A stretch of 64,000 nucleotides of DNA from Macrosoma leucophasiata (GCA_036365455.1 JAWQUS010000026.1:13286001-13350000); one strand, 5' to 3'. Shown: positions 50,440 to 60,663, numbered from the stretch's first letter. A program made the numbers and translations. The notes: a model not told the origin generated them from the letters alone.

Positions 50440-50595
50440 GAATGGAGGACATCCACACACACAGACAGGACGCATGGCAGTGTTCAACGGTTCGTTGTAT
50501 AAATTGTTGAACAAACTTCCCTTTTAGGTGTTCCCGCAGTGCTACAATATGGAATTCTTCAAAATTGTCCGTCAAAATTTTCTGTCAAACTTGAA
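50440..50595 (+). mobile_element. CR1/L2-like LINE fragment, decayed
   Basis: ACGCATGGCAGTGTTCAACG, GAACAAACTTCCCTTTTAGG and TGCTACAATATGGAATTCTT match the LINE at 46985-47250 with deletions. The frame is lost. Confidence 0.65.
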
Positions 50596-50725
50596 ATAAA
50601 AAAAAACCGGATAAAGGGAACAGCAGTATATCCTTCAAAATAAGCTTTATAAAAGTCATCGAGTTATACAACATCACGCCCAATAATGTTAGGAAATGCC
50701 CTAAGCTTGTTACTCCTACATACTA

Positions 50726-50811
50726 TACCGGTATATCCAACCTTCAACTTAAATTAAATTATTAAATAAACTTAAATTAAAAATTTAAGTTGAAGGTTGG
50801 ATATACCGGTA
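50726..50811. repeat. Perfect 30-bp inverted repeat
   Basis: TACCGGTATATCCAACCTTC..AACTTAAATT (50726-50755) is exactly inverse to 50782-50811, spacer 26 bp of A/T. No element recognised. Confidence 0.9.
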
Positions 50812-51179
50812 CGTTATCGTTTAAACTTCTCATTCATGGTTTATTTTATATTGGAGTCAAAACGGAGGAGAACTAACCCTTATTCTTTGCTACCATCATT
50901 ACATAAAGAAACATCATGAATATCATATTTTTAGCTTGTATCAGTTGAGAAACGACGAGGAACCTCACTTCACTTTGGCTTGCGAAGGTCCACTTGTGAT
51001 ATGTCGTATGTTAATGTGTGGCAACTGATTGTATCGATACACGAACTATATCGTATACCTACTTTTGTATCGATATTGTAAAAAATCGTATCAAATACAT
51101 CGTATTGGAGTTTTAAAGTAAAATTGATCTCAATGAGTGTAGATTTGCTTTTTAAAGTTATACTTAAAGTTATACTTTT

Positions 51180-51285
51180 TTGATAGGCAACCTAGTGGAT
51201 ATATATTCTCTAGATTATAAATATGCGTAAAAATAGGTTTGCAACATATCTGGATGAACGAAATGATTCTGCAGTGGGATCCTAA
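51180..51285. mobile_element. Single end of the 25.1-kb TIR element family
   Basis: TTTTTTGATAGGCAACCTAG, GGATATATATTCTCTAG, AACGAAATGATTCTGCAGTG, GGATCC; matches 25520-25612. Confidence 0.75.
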
Positions 51286-51349
51286 CCTACAAGGTTCTTA
51301 CGTTACTGACGTCGCAACCACTGATAAGTATTTGAGAGCTAATATAATT

Positions 51350-51533
51350 TTATTTATTTATTTAATCTTTTATGGACTTAAACGATACACAAGGCGGACT
51401 TAATGCCACTAGGCATTTTCTACCAGTCAACCTTTGGGTAGTGAGGATAGCAACGAAGAAGGTGCATCACTGGTGAAAATATATGAGAATAACAAAGTTT
51501 AACTATATTAAGATGATTGCTAGATAATATAAG

Positions 51534-51573
<40 letters not shown>

Positions 51574-51600
51574 CTAAGACACAATTTTATCAGTAGGACC
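51350..51600 (-). mobile_element. L2/CR1-like LINE 3' UTR with (TA)n
   Basis: Tail TTTATTTATTTAATC, then GGCGGACTTAATGCCACTAG, CCAGTCAACCTTTGGGTAGT, then (TA)n at 51537-51571. Same order as 42408-42740 and 59892-60285. Confidence 0.8.
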
Positions 51601-52419
51601 AGAGAATGTGTAATAATACTACGTATAGAATGGACACTTCGACGTCCCGCCCATTTGCCGCGCTTCACCCAATCTCTTCCCCTCTTATGGGCGACGGTTG
51701 GTACTCTACAGCGAGGTTAAGAGCGGCCTAGTTTTGATTAATTTGTAATCGAATATTTTATTTATAAACATTAAAATGTTGCTTTATTGTGTATGGCTGT
51801 ATGTCAACAAGTCGTGACAAAAAAATATCATTTTTCAGTTTCCCGAAGGAAAAAAATCCTAAGGTTAAATAATTAACTTTGCCGTTTGTAAAAGAAAGTA
51901 TGGAACATTCTGTTGATACCTATTTTTATCATTAAGTATTTTTGGACTATTATTTATTTTATTTTGTTTACTTTGACATATTAATCAACGTATCAGTTGT
52001 TATTCGCTTTAATTTTATATTTGTAATTTGACCTATCACAAGCAAATTCTATTATTTCCAAGTGATTAAATGAATTTTTGAGTTTGAGTTTGAGTTTGAG
52101 TAATTATGTTTACAATTACAAAAGTTTTTTATTTAACTAAAAACTTCTTAATATTATGATTTCTTACCTTTACGCTATGTGATTGCATTGCAATAGTAAT
52201 AAAAGTGTTATATATTCCCTCAACATACTGAATATATTGAATTGAAGTGACTTATCGACGTAATGAGTAGGTAGTGAGTGTTATTTTCCAATACTTGTGC
52301 TATTTGTTGAAGAAGTGTTTGACTGGGTGAAACTGGGTGAAACCGGTAAATAGAAATTTGCACTGCAATTTACTGTTGAGCCGCAGTTATTTATTCTATT
52401 AGTTTATTTTATTTCTATA
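51601..52419. other. Unassigned region
   Basis: AT-rich, with a (GAGTTT)n run at 52080-52101. No gene or repeat recognised. Confidence 0.35.
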
Positions 52420-53000
52420 CTGTCGGTCCGAGGCCTAAAGTCATAACCTCATAACCCTACGTGCTACTCTGTGCGCGTGCACGTGTGACTACACGTCACT
52501 GATTGATGTCTGTGTAATAGGTAACCAAAATAAGCTTTTGTATGGAATTTTAGCGGAATGTCTGCGGTGTGGTAGGACTATACATTACGTTACTTTTGAT
52601 GAGATATTCCGGCTAAACGATACAATATTCAGAGGCCATTTCTTTAAAATGGCGCGTATGGCGCCGCCATACCATATTTTTTAAGCAATAAAATGTAAAT
52701 AATCATATATTTATAACCTGATTACTTAGGTCTAGGTACAATAAATAAATGTTTTTTACGAGCGCTGCGGTGATGCGGTCTTCTATCACGAACGCAACTC
52801 GCGATTGTCGTCGTCGTCGCATTCGGTCGGCGCTGAACGCGGCCGAGCGAGGCGAGCGATGCGCTTCTGCCAGCGCATGCGGAGTCCATACAAAGTCGAT
52901 CGCCGCCCGCACCCGGCTCTGCTGTCGCCTAGATTTACTCACGGAGTTTGAAGCGCGGGTCTGGCGCTGCGAATGATTGTTCGCATGTTTTTCGTTTTTC
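52420..53000 (-). promoter_or_regulatory. GC-rich block, possible promoter or 5' exon
   Basis: 52770-52960 is CpG-rich (GCGATTGTCGTCGTCGTCGC, CGCTGAACGCGGCCGAGCGA). On the minus strand a 99-codon ORF (53002-52703) starts MKNEKHANNHSQRQTRASNS and is Arg/Ser-rich without known motif. CCGTGAGTAA at about 52944-52935 (minus) would be a fair splice donor. It may be an exon or promoter of a gene outside the window, or simply unmethylated GC-rich DNA. Confidence 0.25.
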
Positions 53001-53070
53001 ATAGCTTTATGATAGTGTTTGTTACGTTTTCTATCTTCAAATTAATTTAATTGACTTTTTATTTAGTAAC

Positions 53071-53225
53071 TAGCTGTTGCCCGCGGCTTCGCCCGCGTGG
53101 ATGTCGTTTTAATAATACATTTTCCTGAATTTTCTTTGCTATAAACCTCACGGAGGCCGAGACCTTTCCAACGAATGCAAAACCGAGGAAATCTGGAATT
53201 AAAGCATCAACCCGACTTATTTTTA
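53071..53225 (+). repeat. GCCCGCGGCTTCGCCCGCGT repeat
   Basis: GCTGTTGCCCGCGGCTTCGC, ATTTTCCTGAATTTTC, CTCACGGAGGCCGAGACC, ACGAATGCAAAACCG and CAACCCGACTTATTTTT. The inverse counterpart is at 62984-63095 (GTCGGGTTTTCCTTCC, GGTTTTGCATTCGTTG). Common lepidopteran repeat type. Confidence 0.6.
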
Positions 53226-53799
53226 TATTATAGATTAAACCCTAAAATCGCGAAAAAAATATTTGAAGCTATTTCATTCAAAAATGAGAATGTTAAATTG
53301 TATAAAATTTCTGTTTTGCAAAGTAGGTTCCTTAATGAAAGACTGAAATTTGTTCAGATTGACCGGAAAAACGGTTTTCAGGTTTTGCGCACTTAACACT
53401 ACACCCTATATAATAAAAGCTGGAGCCACTCCAATTATAAACACCAGGAATCGCCACTGTACAATATGTTCTTAGTTTCGCGAGCTACACTCATTGAAAT
53501 AAAACTATTTTTCGGATTTATCATTACCCTTTTTGTTTTATATACCTACGCGAAATAAATCCAACAGACGTGTATATATTGTATCCCGTTGTAATAATAC
53601 AGCAAAATACATATAGCTTGACTGCAGCAATCTAGTTAAACCATAATGTGAAGAATGTCTCCAATTCATGGAACGCCTACACAACAAATGCTTTTCGTAG
53701 CAAACATGCCGAGATAAGTGTGGGTGTTAATACCACCCTTTTGGACCATTCTCGTGGTTGTCAACTGTGAATGCGACGCGCGACTTGTCTGTTTGTATA
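53226..53799. other. Unassigned region
   Basis: No gene recognised. The ORF at 53175-53396 starts in the preceding repeat. Confidence 0.35.
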
Positions 53800-54190
53800 T
53801 AAATTTATATCTGGCTTTTGCCCGCGACTTCGTACCAGTATTATCATTCGAAGAAACCACAGTTGTAGTTTCAGGCCTATGAAATTGATGCTATACATAC
53901 TTGAGATGATAGGGTTGGCACTATCCCACATAAATTGTTTGACGTTTTTTATCATTAATTGGAATAGATCTATTTTTTTTTTAGATGTATAAAAAAAATA
54001 TCAATAAAATGAAAAAAGTATTTGTGGAGAATCACCCTTACTATTTAGGGACATAAAAAATAGAAAACAACCGATTCTCATACCTACCAAATATACACAC
54101 AAAATTTTATAATATTCGGTTTAGCCGTTTCGGAACAGTATTGTCACAAACACTGTGATACGAGAATTTTACGTATTAGACTAACAGCCC
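53800..54190 (+). repeat. TTTTGCCCGCGACTTCGTAC repeat
   Basis: ATCTGGCTTTTGCCCGCGAC at the start and CGGTTTAGCCGTTTCGGAAC, CAAACACTGTGATACGAG at the end. A related partial sequence may be at 34150-34330. Non-coding. Confidence 0.5.
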
Positions 54191-54427
54191 GGTACGTGCT
54201 TCGCTACGTATAAAGTTAAATATTCAAAAAAAAATGGCACATCTGTTAACTATCAACACTGTTTCAATTTTAGAGCACAGTCCCCATTTGAAAATGGTTC
54301 ATGTTGACAGCAAAATCCCTATTTACAAAATTATCCGCCATTTATTGAATTTATTTGTTACAAGAAATGTGATAAAGAACCGCTGTACCAATTTTGTGCA
54401 AACTTCACATAAAACGTCTAATAAATA

Positions 54428-54636
54428 AAAAAAAAAAAATACGCTTACACTCACAGCCCCACAGTAGGTATAAACCTGTGTCGTGGGTGCCGTTGTACAC
54501 ATACAACACATACACAAACACCCAGACCCGAAACAAATATCTGTAGGCCATACAAATATTTGTCCCGGTGCGGGGATCGAACCCGCGACCCTTCGAATCA
54601 AACGATGGTTTCACACCGCTGGACTAACCGGGTCGT
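54428..54636 (-). mobile_element. SINE-S, full length
   Basis: A-run, ATACGCTTACACTCACAGCC, CACGACACAGG-inverse block, TATTTGTCCCGGTGCGGGGA, B box as the inverse of GGGATCGAACCCG, ending CCGCTGGACTAACCGGGTCG. The cleanest SINE-S copy. Confidence 0.9.
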
Positions 54637-54737
54637 CAAAAAAAAGACCAAACAAAGCCTAAACATTTGGTTTGGATAGGTGAGCCCGTTCTTGAGTTAT
54701 AAAATTACAATGAAAAGTGGCATTGATTTATATATTT

Positions 54738-54923
54738 TTTTTATGTTACGGCAGTGGTGAATTCACAAGCATGCAGTTCACATGGATGTTAAGTGATGAC
54801 TGCAGCCTATGGACACCTACACAAAGACCAAGGTCAAAATGCAGATGCGTTACCACTCCTGAGGCCTAAGATGCCTCTGTGCCGGAAATTACAGGGCCGT
54901 ACATTACCACCTGACCGGAACAC
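54738..54923 (-). mobile_element. FamA, 3' two-thirds
   Basis: TTTTTTTATGTTACGGCAGT to CACCTGACCGGAACACTT; the head is lost next to MITE-6. Confidence 0.8.
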
Positions 54924-54937
54924 TTGAATATAGATAT

Positions 54938-55203
54938 TAGTTATGTACAGTACTCAACAATTAATATTGCACATCGAGCCTGCGAAACAGACGATCGGCT
55001 TGTTTCGACTTCGTAGAGCGTTATCTCTGTTACACACTGCCAACGTAAGCACTGACAGTCTGGTATTGGTCAAAACTTGATCAGAATGGTCGACAAACGT
55101 CAAATAGGGAGAGAGTTAACGCTCTACAGATCCGAAATAAGCCGAAGTCTCCTTCCTAGGCTCGATGTGCAATATTTATTGTTGAGCACTGTACAACTAA
55201 TCA
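54938..55203. mobile_element. MITE-6, full fold-back copy
   Basis: GTACAGTACTCAACAATTAA, TATTGCACATCGAGCCTGCG at the left pair with CCTAGGCTCGATGTGCAATA, TTTATTGTTGAGCACTGTAC at the right; inner GTAGAGCGTTATCTCT pairs with AGAGTTAACGCTCTAC. The inverted ends exceed 70 bp. No transposase. Confidence 0.85.
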
Positions 55204-55261
55204 AAATCGGACACTAAAAACTGATGGGATAAGTTGACAAGTGTGTATTCATATCTCTGTC

Positions 55262-55396
55262 GGCCAAATACTCAAACGTCACTTAAATCTAAGTGGGACA
55301 TAAAAGTCTTCTGTCCTTATAAAACACGTTCAAACGATAGAGATAGCGCGCATTTGAGGGTTGTTTAAAATTGAGTGACGTTTGAGTATTCGGCCA
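55262..55396. mobile_element. MITE-5, copy 2
   Basis: GGCCAAATACTCAAACGTCA and TGACGTTTGAGTATTCGGCC are inverse (one mismatch). 135 bp, interior with AAACGATAGAGATAGCGCGC. Confidence 0.85.
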
Positions 55397-55522
55397 TATT
55401 TCTACTATTCTATTTTGCCACATTTGTCTTGAATCGGTTCAGTTTATCCATCTCTTTCAATACTTATCTAGTAAACTATACTAAAACCATATTAAACTAG
55501 GTTCTGGAAATAAATTGCACTA

Positions 55523-55697
55523 TGTTCACTTACAGTTTTTCCATTACCGACACCAGCTTCAATAATATCAGATCCGACGGGTGTCGCAGGGCAAAGCGAG
55601 CTTATTCATACGGCGTGTGAATTGAATGAACTTCATTACGTGGCTATATATTCACTTTAGGATGTCTCTTTTAAAAACATTTCCTTGGAAAAACGTA
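55523..55697 (-). repeat. 175-bp duplicated segment, copy 1, with exon-like sequence
   Basis: Repeated at 56229-56402 (offset 706) with few changes. On the minus strand 55600-55534 reads in one frame SLCPATPVGSDIIEAGVGNG then KT, followed directly by GTAAGTG, a strong splice donor. Upstream of it is a stop in this frame and AATAAG, a weak acceptor. It could be a small host exon (about 67 bp), a transposon exon, or chance. I do not recognise the protein. Confidence 0.3.
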
Positions 55698-55751
55698 ACG
55701 TTGTAACGTATTTTTTGACATTTTATGATATAAGTTATAGGATAGATATAG

Positions 55752-55937
55752 AATGTACGGCCCTGTAATTTCCGGCACAGAGGCATAACACCCTTAGGCC
55801 TCAGGAGTGGTAATGCATCTGCATTTTGACCTTGGTCTTTGTGTGGGTGTCTATAGGCTGCAGTCATCACTTAACATCAATGTGAACTGTATGCTTGGTT
55901 GCCACTTCCATTACATAAAAAAAAAAAAAAAAAAAAA
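55752..55937 (+). mobile_element. FamA 3' two-thirds
   Basis: GAATGTACGGCCCTGTAATT to TTCCATTACATAAAA with an approximately 20-A tail; 5' truncated. Confidence 0.85.
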
Positions 55938-56228
55938 GGAACAGATCTCGACTGTAAACATTTTAATATAGTCAGTTCTTCGCTTTGCTGAACGGCCTGC
56001 TGATCGAAATCAGAGAGAAAAATGTTAACTATGGACAACTAATTTAAATTGGACACTAAAACCGAAGTGGTAATTGGGCAATTGTGCATTTTTATTATTG
56101 GCAAAGATAAGATATGTCTTGAGCCTAACAACGCATCAGTATTGATTATTATGCAACATTGTTATCCAAATATATTAACACGCTACAGTAAAATTAGATC
56201 GAACTACATTCCGTATTAAATCGCTTTA

Positions 56229-56402
56229 CCTTCACTTACAGTTTTTCCATTACCTACACCAGCTTTAATAATATCAGATCCGACGGGTGTCGCGGGGCAA
56301 AGCGAGCTTATTCATACGGCGTGTGAATTGAATGAACTTCATTACGTGGCTACGTATTCACTTTAAGATGTTTCTTTTAAAAACATTTCCTTGGAAAAAT
56401 AT
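56229..56402 (-). repeat. 175-bp duplicated segment, copy 2, with exon-like sequence
   Basis: In the exon-like frame it reads SLCPATPVGSDIIKAGVGNG then KT and GTAAGTG. Against copy 1 there are three differences in the frame (CCT/CCC, GAA/AAA, GTC/GTA): two silent, one E to K. The donor is intact in both. Confidence 0.3.
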
Positions 56403-56499
56403 AGGTTCACAGTTAAAATGGTAGGGTTGACAGAATTGAAGAATAATGAAGATTATACTTTATAATAAAATTTTAAGATCTTGATTTTAAAAATGACGT

Positions 56500-56670
56500 T
56501 ACTACACACCGCTGGACTATCCGGGTAACCTAGCGATCAAGTCTGATCGTTAAATTCGCATACATATAACATAAAAATTGTACGGCTTACATATACCTAT
56601 ATATTTCGGATCTGGGTTTTTGTGTATGTTGTGTCGTTGTGTTTTTGTACCACGGTACCCACGATATAGC
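56500..56670. mobile_element. SINE-S pieces in opposite orientations
   Basis: ACACACCGCTGGACTATCCG (minus-strand head, 56505-56524) and TCGGATCTGGGTTTTTGTGT (plus-strand body, 56607-56626) with GGTACCCACGATATAG. Rearranged remnants. Confidence 0.55.
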
Positions 56671-56671
56671 T

Positions 56672-56739
56672 TAATAGAAATATGTTATGATGTTATTCAT
56701 TTAAACATTAATGTATTAAATGAATAACAACATGACATA
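56672..56739. repeat. 28-bp inverted repeat
   Basis: GAAATATGTTATGATGTTAT..TCATTTAA against TTAAATGA..ATAACAACATGACATATTTC, two mismatches, spacer about 11 nt. Confidence 0.75.
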
Positions 56740-57323
56740 TTTCATTGATTTCATTTACAAAGAAGTTATCATTCGCCAATTTGTTTTTTTTAAGCTCTTT
56801 TAATTTCAACAACTCCAAGTTCTGCAATGGCATTTCTAAAAAAATCGTAACCCGAAATTGGTTACATAAAGAAATACAAACCCGTAAATAATCTGATACA
56901 TTTAAAATTTATCCCTGATAGCATTGAAAGTTTAGTTTACTAATGTAAGAAAATATGCGCTTGAAAACTTGAATAAACATCTTTTAAATTGTATGAAACG
57001 ATGCTGGAATTCTCTTTATAAGAATCACTATTTTCATTACACTTTATTGTGCCAAATTTTTATTCCGTTCTGTCTGCGTAATGAATAATTTTACTTATTT
57101 TGTATAACATAAACAAATGTTTCGCGTATGTGGTACATTATACTTAAAATCTTTGCAACAAAAATATGTTTTATAAGAACGCTTTTTTTACTTTATATAA
57201 ATTATGTTTATAACTGAATCGTAGAAGCTTCGTCAATTTCCGGAGACAGACAGTTGAAAATGCAAGTAGGTACATATTACCTAATAAAAATACACGAATT
57301 ATTAATAAACCATTTTTTAAAAT

Positions 57324-57326
<3 letters not shown>
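56740..57326. other. Unassigned AT-rich region
   Basis: No gene or repeat recognised. Confidence 0.35.

Positions 57327-57374
<48 letters not shown>
57327..57374. repeat. (AT)n microsatellite
   Basis: About 24 units. Unlike the runs at 42.7, 51.5 and 60.0 kb it has no recognisable LINE UTR beside it. The 114-codon minus-strand ORF across it is an artefact. Confidence 0.95.
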
Positions 57375-57377
<3 letters not shown>

Positions 57378-57584
57378 AATAAATGAAATTGAAATTGGCA
57401 ACCCTACGCATAAGCGGAATGGAGTTAGTGCTAGCAACACGCCAAGCAGTAATTTGACATCGACAGAATATAAGAATGCCACGATGCAATATACTCTGTG
57501 GTTCACACAACACAATTTATTTTGTATTACACAACTAATTTATTTGTGTTCTTATTTCTTTAGATGTTTTTAGGAAACAGATGT

Positions 57585-57718
57585 CCAAATACTCAAACGC
57601 CACTTAAATCTAAGTGCGACTCAAAAGTCTTCTGTCTTTATAAAACACGTTCAAGCGATAGAGATAGCGCATATTTGAGGGTTGTTTAAAATTGAGTGAC
57701 ATTTGAGTATTCGGCCAA
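57585..57718. mobile_element. MITE-5, copy 3
   Basis: GTCCAAATACTCAAACGCCA and TGACATTTGAGTATTCGGCC are inverse ends; 134 bp. Confidence 0.85.
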
Positions 57719-58529
57719 GATAGTCTTTATTGGATGTCATTGTGTTTTCGTATTCGAGTTTATTTCCGAATTTGAGTGAGCACTTTTATTTAGGTTGCCT
57801 ACGGAGACAAAACAGTTTGTATGTTTGCTAACTTTTGTGTAATTATATTTATTTATTGATGTCATGAAGTGGCCAACAAGCGTACAGTTTCCATTGATGG
57901 TTAGTTATACCTAAATTATATGTAAATGAACACCTCTCTTTATTTTCTAAATAAACACCTACACTAATATTAAAAATACATATACCTAACACCATAAATC
58001 TTTATTAATATAATAAATCTGATTACCTCTACCTGTCTGTTACGCTTTCATATTCAAACCGATTAGCGATTAAGATATGAGTTAAGATAAGAATAGAAGA
58101 GATTTCGATCCTGAAAAAGAACAAAAGCTACACTCTGTGCTAAAAACAAATAGCACGAGGACGAATTCGCGGGAAATACCTAGCTACTAGATTAAAATGA
58201 TACTACATTAAGATACTTATAAAGTACTACAGATCACTCCGAAATGAAAGTCAATAAAAAAATTCGTTAAATTAATAAATACTATCATAAATAACCCTTT
58301 CGCGTAACCCTTTGAAAGGGTAACGTTTTAAGATCAACACAAATAGCTTCTTTCACTCGCCTAATGGAGCGATAAGCGGATGTTTAGTGGTAATAACACC
58401 ATAAACTTAAGTATCCCATGATCTTAACGGGTTAATATCAAAGTTTCCAACGCCAGATGCTTGAGAAAAAAAAAAGATGAAATAGGCAACTAAACAGACA
58501 TGGGGTTAAGTTGTGGCTGACCATATCTT
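57719..58529. other. Mostly unassigned; small repeat pieces
   Basis: A FamB 3' piece (GTCATGAAGTGGCCAACAAG) at about 57857-57907 and a GCACGAGGACGAATTCGCGG repeat piece ending near 58190. No gene. Confidence 0.4.
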
Positions 58530-58638
58530 TGTGTAACGAATGTAACAAACAAGCAGTTCACATTGATGTTAAGTGATGACTGTAGCCTATAGGCATATAC
58601 ACAAACACCAGAGGTCAAAATCCAGATGCGTTGCCACC

Positions 58639-58915
58639 CTTTTTTATGTAATGGAAGTGGCAAACAAGCTTGCAGTTCACATTGATGTTAAGTGATGACT
58701 GGGGAATAAAGACCCCCACACAAAGACCAGGTCAAAATGCAGATGCGTTACCACTTCTGAGGCCTAAGGTTTTATGCTTTTGTACCGGAAATAACAGGGC
58801 CGTACATTATCACCTGACCGGAACATGATAGTGCTGAACACTACCATTTAGCGACACGTATATTAGGTAATGCGGGAGTGCCTACGCCCGCGAGCTCCGT
58901 CACTGGAGCTCTACT
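58639..58915 (-). mobile_element. FamA inserted in FamB
   Basis: TTTTATGTAATGGAAGTGGC to CGTCACTGGAGCTCTAC. GGCTGCAGCC is replaced by GGGGAATAAAGACC around 58700. Confidence 0.9.
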
Positions 58916-59002
58916 TGTGATCTTAGTTGTTATGGCTCTGTGACAGTTCTTACCATATAACCGAACCAAGATAGTGCTGATCAGTCCCATTTGGCGGCAG
59001 GT

Positions 59003-59273
59003 TTCACCCCTCACCTACTAGACACCTGGCAGTGTTCAACGGTGCGGTTTCCTCGTTCGTTTCTGCCCAGAACGTGTAAATTGTGGAACGAACTTCCCTC
59101 TGAGGTGTTCCCTAGGTGCTACAATATGGGGTTCTTCAAAAATGGCGTCAAAAGAGTCCTTCAGGGCTGGGAGCGCGTTGGCATCTCCCCTGGTATTGCA
59201 AATGTTCATAGGCGACGGTGACCACTTTCCATCAGGTGGCCCGTCTGCTTGTTTGTCAACTTAATGACATAAA
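59003..59273 (+). mobile_element. CR1/L2-like LINE 3' end inserted in FamB
   Basis: In frame KLWNELPSEVFPRCYNMGFF, then KNGVKRVLQGWERVGISPGI, ANVHRRR and stop at about 59221. The 3' UTR CACTTTCCATCAGGTGGCCC then GTCTGCTTGTTTGTC ends GACATAAAAAA, close to the FamA tail. 5' truncated, as usual for LINE insertions. Confidence 0.9.
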
Positions 59274-59342
59274 AAAGGTATATTAGGTAATGCGATGGTA
59301 CCTACGCCCTCGAGTCCCTACACTAAAACTGTACCATCAGTA

Positions 59343-59960
59343 ATGAACGTTACAGCTTCGCTACGGTCTCTCTATAGATTTAAAAACTTTTTACCAACTA
59401 GAACAAAAATGCTATTGATACAATCTCTTGTGTTGCCCATAATTGACTATGCTGATGTCTGCTTTCCGGATATTTCCCAAGAACTTCTGAACAAATTGGA
59501 TCGTATTTTAAATAACTGCATTCGCTTCATTTATGGACTCCGCAAGTACGACCACATTTCGTCTTTTCGTGCCAAGCTCAAGTGGCTTCCTATCCGGGAG
59601 CGACGCTCTGTCAGGATACTCTGCTTATTATTCTCAATACTAAACGATCCTGGTTCCCCTGATTATCTCAAACTCAATTTTCATATTCTGGGCGACTCTC
59701 ATAGTCTCAATCTCCGTTCATCGGAATCTCTTACTCTTCTTCTTCCCACTCACGGTACTGGTTTCATGGCCAACTCTTTTACTGTTTCGTCAATAAAGCT
59801 CTGGAATTCGCTACCCACGGATATAAGAAAAGCTTCCAGTAAATTCACGTTTAAAAGAAAGCTCCGAGACTATTATCTCAAGATGCTTTGAGTTATTTCG
59901 TTACAATAAAGAATTCGTCATTTTATTTTATTTTAAGTTGTTTGTTATCAGAATTATCTA

Positions 59961-60013
<53 letters not shown>

Positions 60014-60285
60014 ATATTATATTTATGCATATATCTATTTATGTTATTGTCTGGATATGTATGTATATATTTTCCTATATGTATTTCTTAATGTATAGTC
60101 GTATTTATTCATGAAATATGTTTTTATAATGACTTTTAACTTACCGTATTCAACGCTTTTGCAATGCACTACTAATCTACGTTTTCTACACAACCCTAAG
60201 GTTGACTGGTAGAGAATGCTGTCTAGCATTAAGTCCGCCTCTTGTGCGTTAATTGTGCAGAAAGTTTAAATAAATAAATAAATAA
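59343..60285 (+). mobile_element. L2/CR1-like LINE: reverse-transcriptase C-terminus plus full 3' UTR
   Basis: The frame from about 59343 to the stop at 59889-59891 reads MNVTASLRSLYRFKNFLPTR, LIQSLVLPIIDYADVCF, LNKLDRILNNCIRFIYGLRK, LWNSLPTDIRKASSKFTFKR and ends YYLKML. The order 'LY.FKN.LP...K..L..SL..P..DY.D', 'L.K..R..N.C.R.I.' and 'LWNSLP..IR' is the thumb and C-terminal part of CR1/L2-group reverse transcriptases. About 183 codons are uninterrupted, so it is young, but the catalytic RT and endonuclease parts are absent. The UTR holds (TA)n at 59965-60009, GGTTGACTGGTAGAGAATGC, AGCATTAAGTCCGCC and a TAAATAAATAAATAAA tail. Confidence 0.9.
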
Positions 60286-60332
60286 ATGACTGTAGCATCT
60301 ATGTAATAAAATTACATAGATGCTACAGTCAT
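60286..60332. repeat. Perfect 22-bp hairpin at the LINE tail
   Basis: ATGACTGTAGCATCTATGTA..AT (60286-60307) is exactly inverse to 60311-60332 with a 3-nt AAA loop, starting where the TAAA tail ends. Confidence 0.9.
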
Positions 60333-60663
60333 GGGCTTAAAACCCAACTTGCTAGTTTTAAACCCACGTTTGAGGCAGTACGAAAGAATCGTAAAGAAAG
60401 AAAAAAATTAAAGACGCAAACTAGATCAAAAGCAATTGAGCCATTGCAGCTGTATACCGCTTACAAAGATGGCACATGGACATATTAACTACTTGGTACC
60501 TGTGTCAGCGCAAACTTTCCAACGACCTATCAAGTACCTATAAACTGTGGCCAACTAATTAAGACGTTCATGCCAAACTTTGTACAATTCTGAAGTTGCT
60601 AATGCCAACAGGTTAAATTATATGATGTTGCGAAAACCGATTTGCTTACGTATCTATTTTTCA
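60333..60663. other. Unassigned region
   Basis: No gene or repeat recognised. Confidence 0.35.

Larger units (their letters stand above)
58530..59342 (-). mobile_element. FamB copy carrying two nested insertions
   Basis: Pieces 58530-58638 (GTAACAAACAAGCAGTTCAC..ATGCGTTGCCACCC), 58916-59002 (GATCTTAGTTGTTATGGCTC..CATTTGGCGGCAGG) and 59274-59342 (GGTATATTAGGTAATGCGAT..ACCATCAGTA) join into one minus-strand FamB. FamA (58639-58915) and a LINE end (59003-59273) interrupt it. Confidence 0.9.

Noticed and set aside
55523..55697. Nucleotide-binding P-loop from GVGNGKT
   Set aside because: It resembles GxxGxGKT only loosely (second G and spacing differ) and the frame is too short to assign a fold; kept only as an exon-like candidate.
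57171..57515. 114-codon ORF with YIYIYI run resembling a membrane segment
   Set aside because: It is the translation of an (AT)n microsatellite and flanks.
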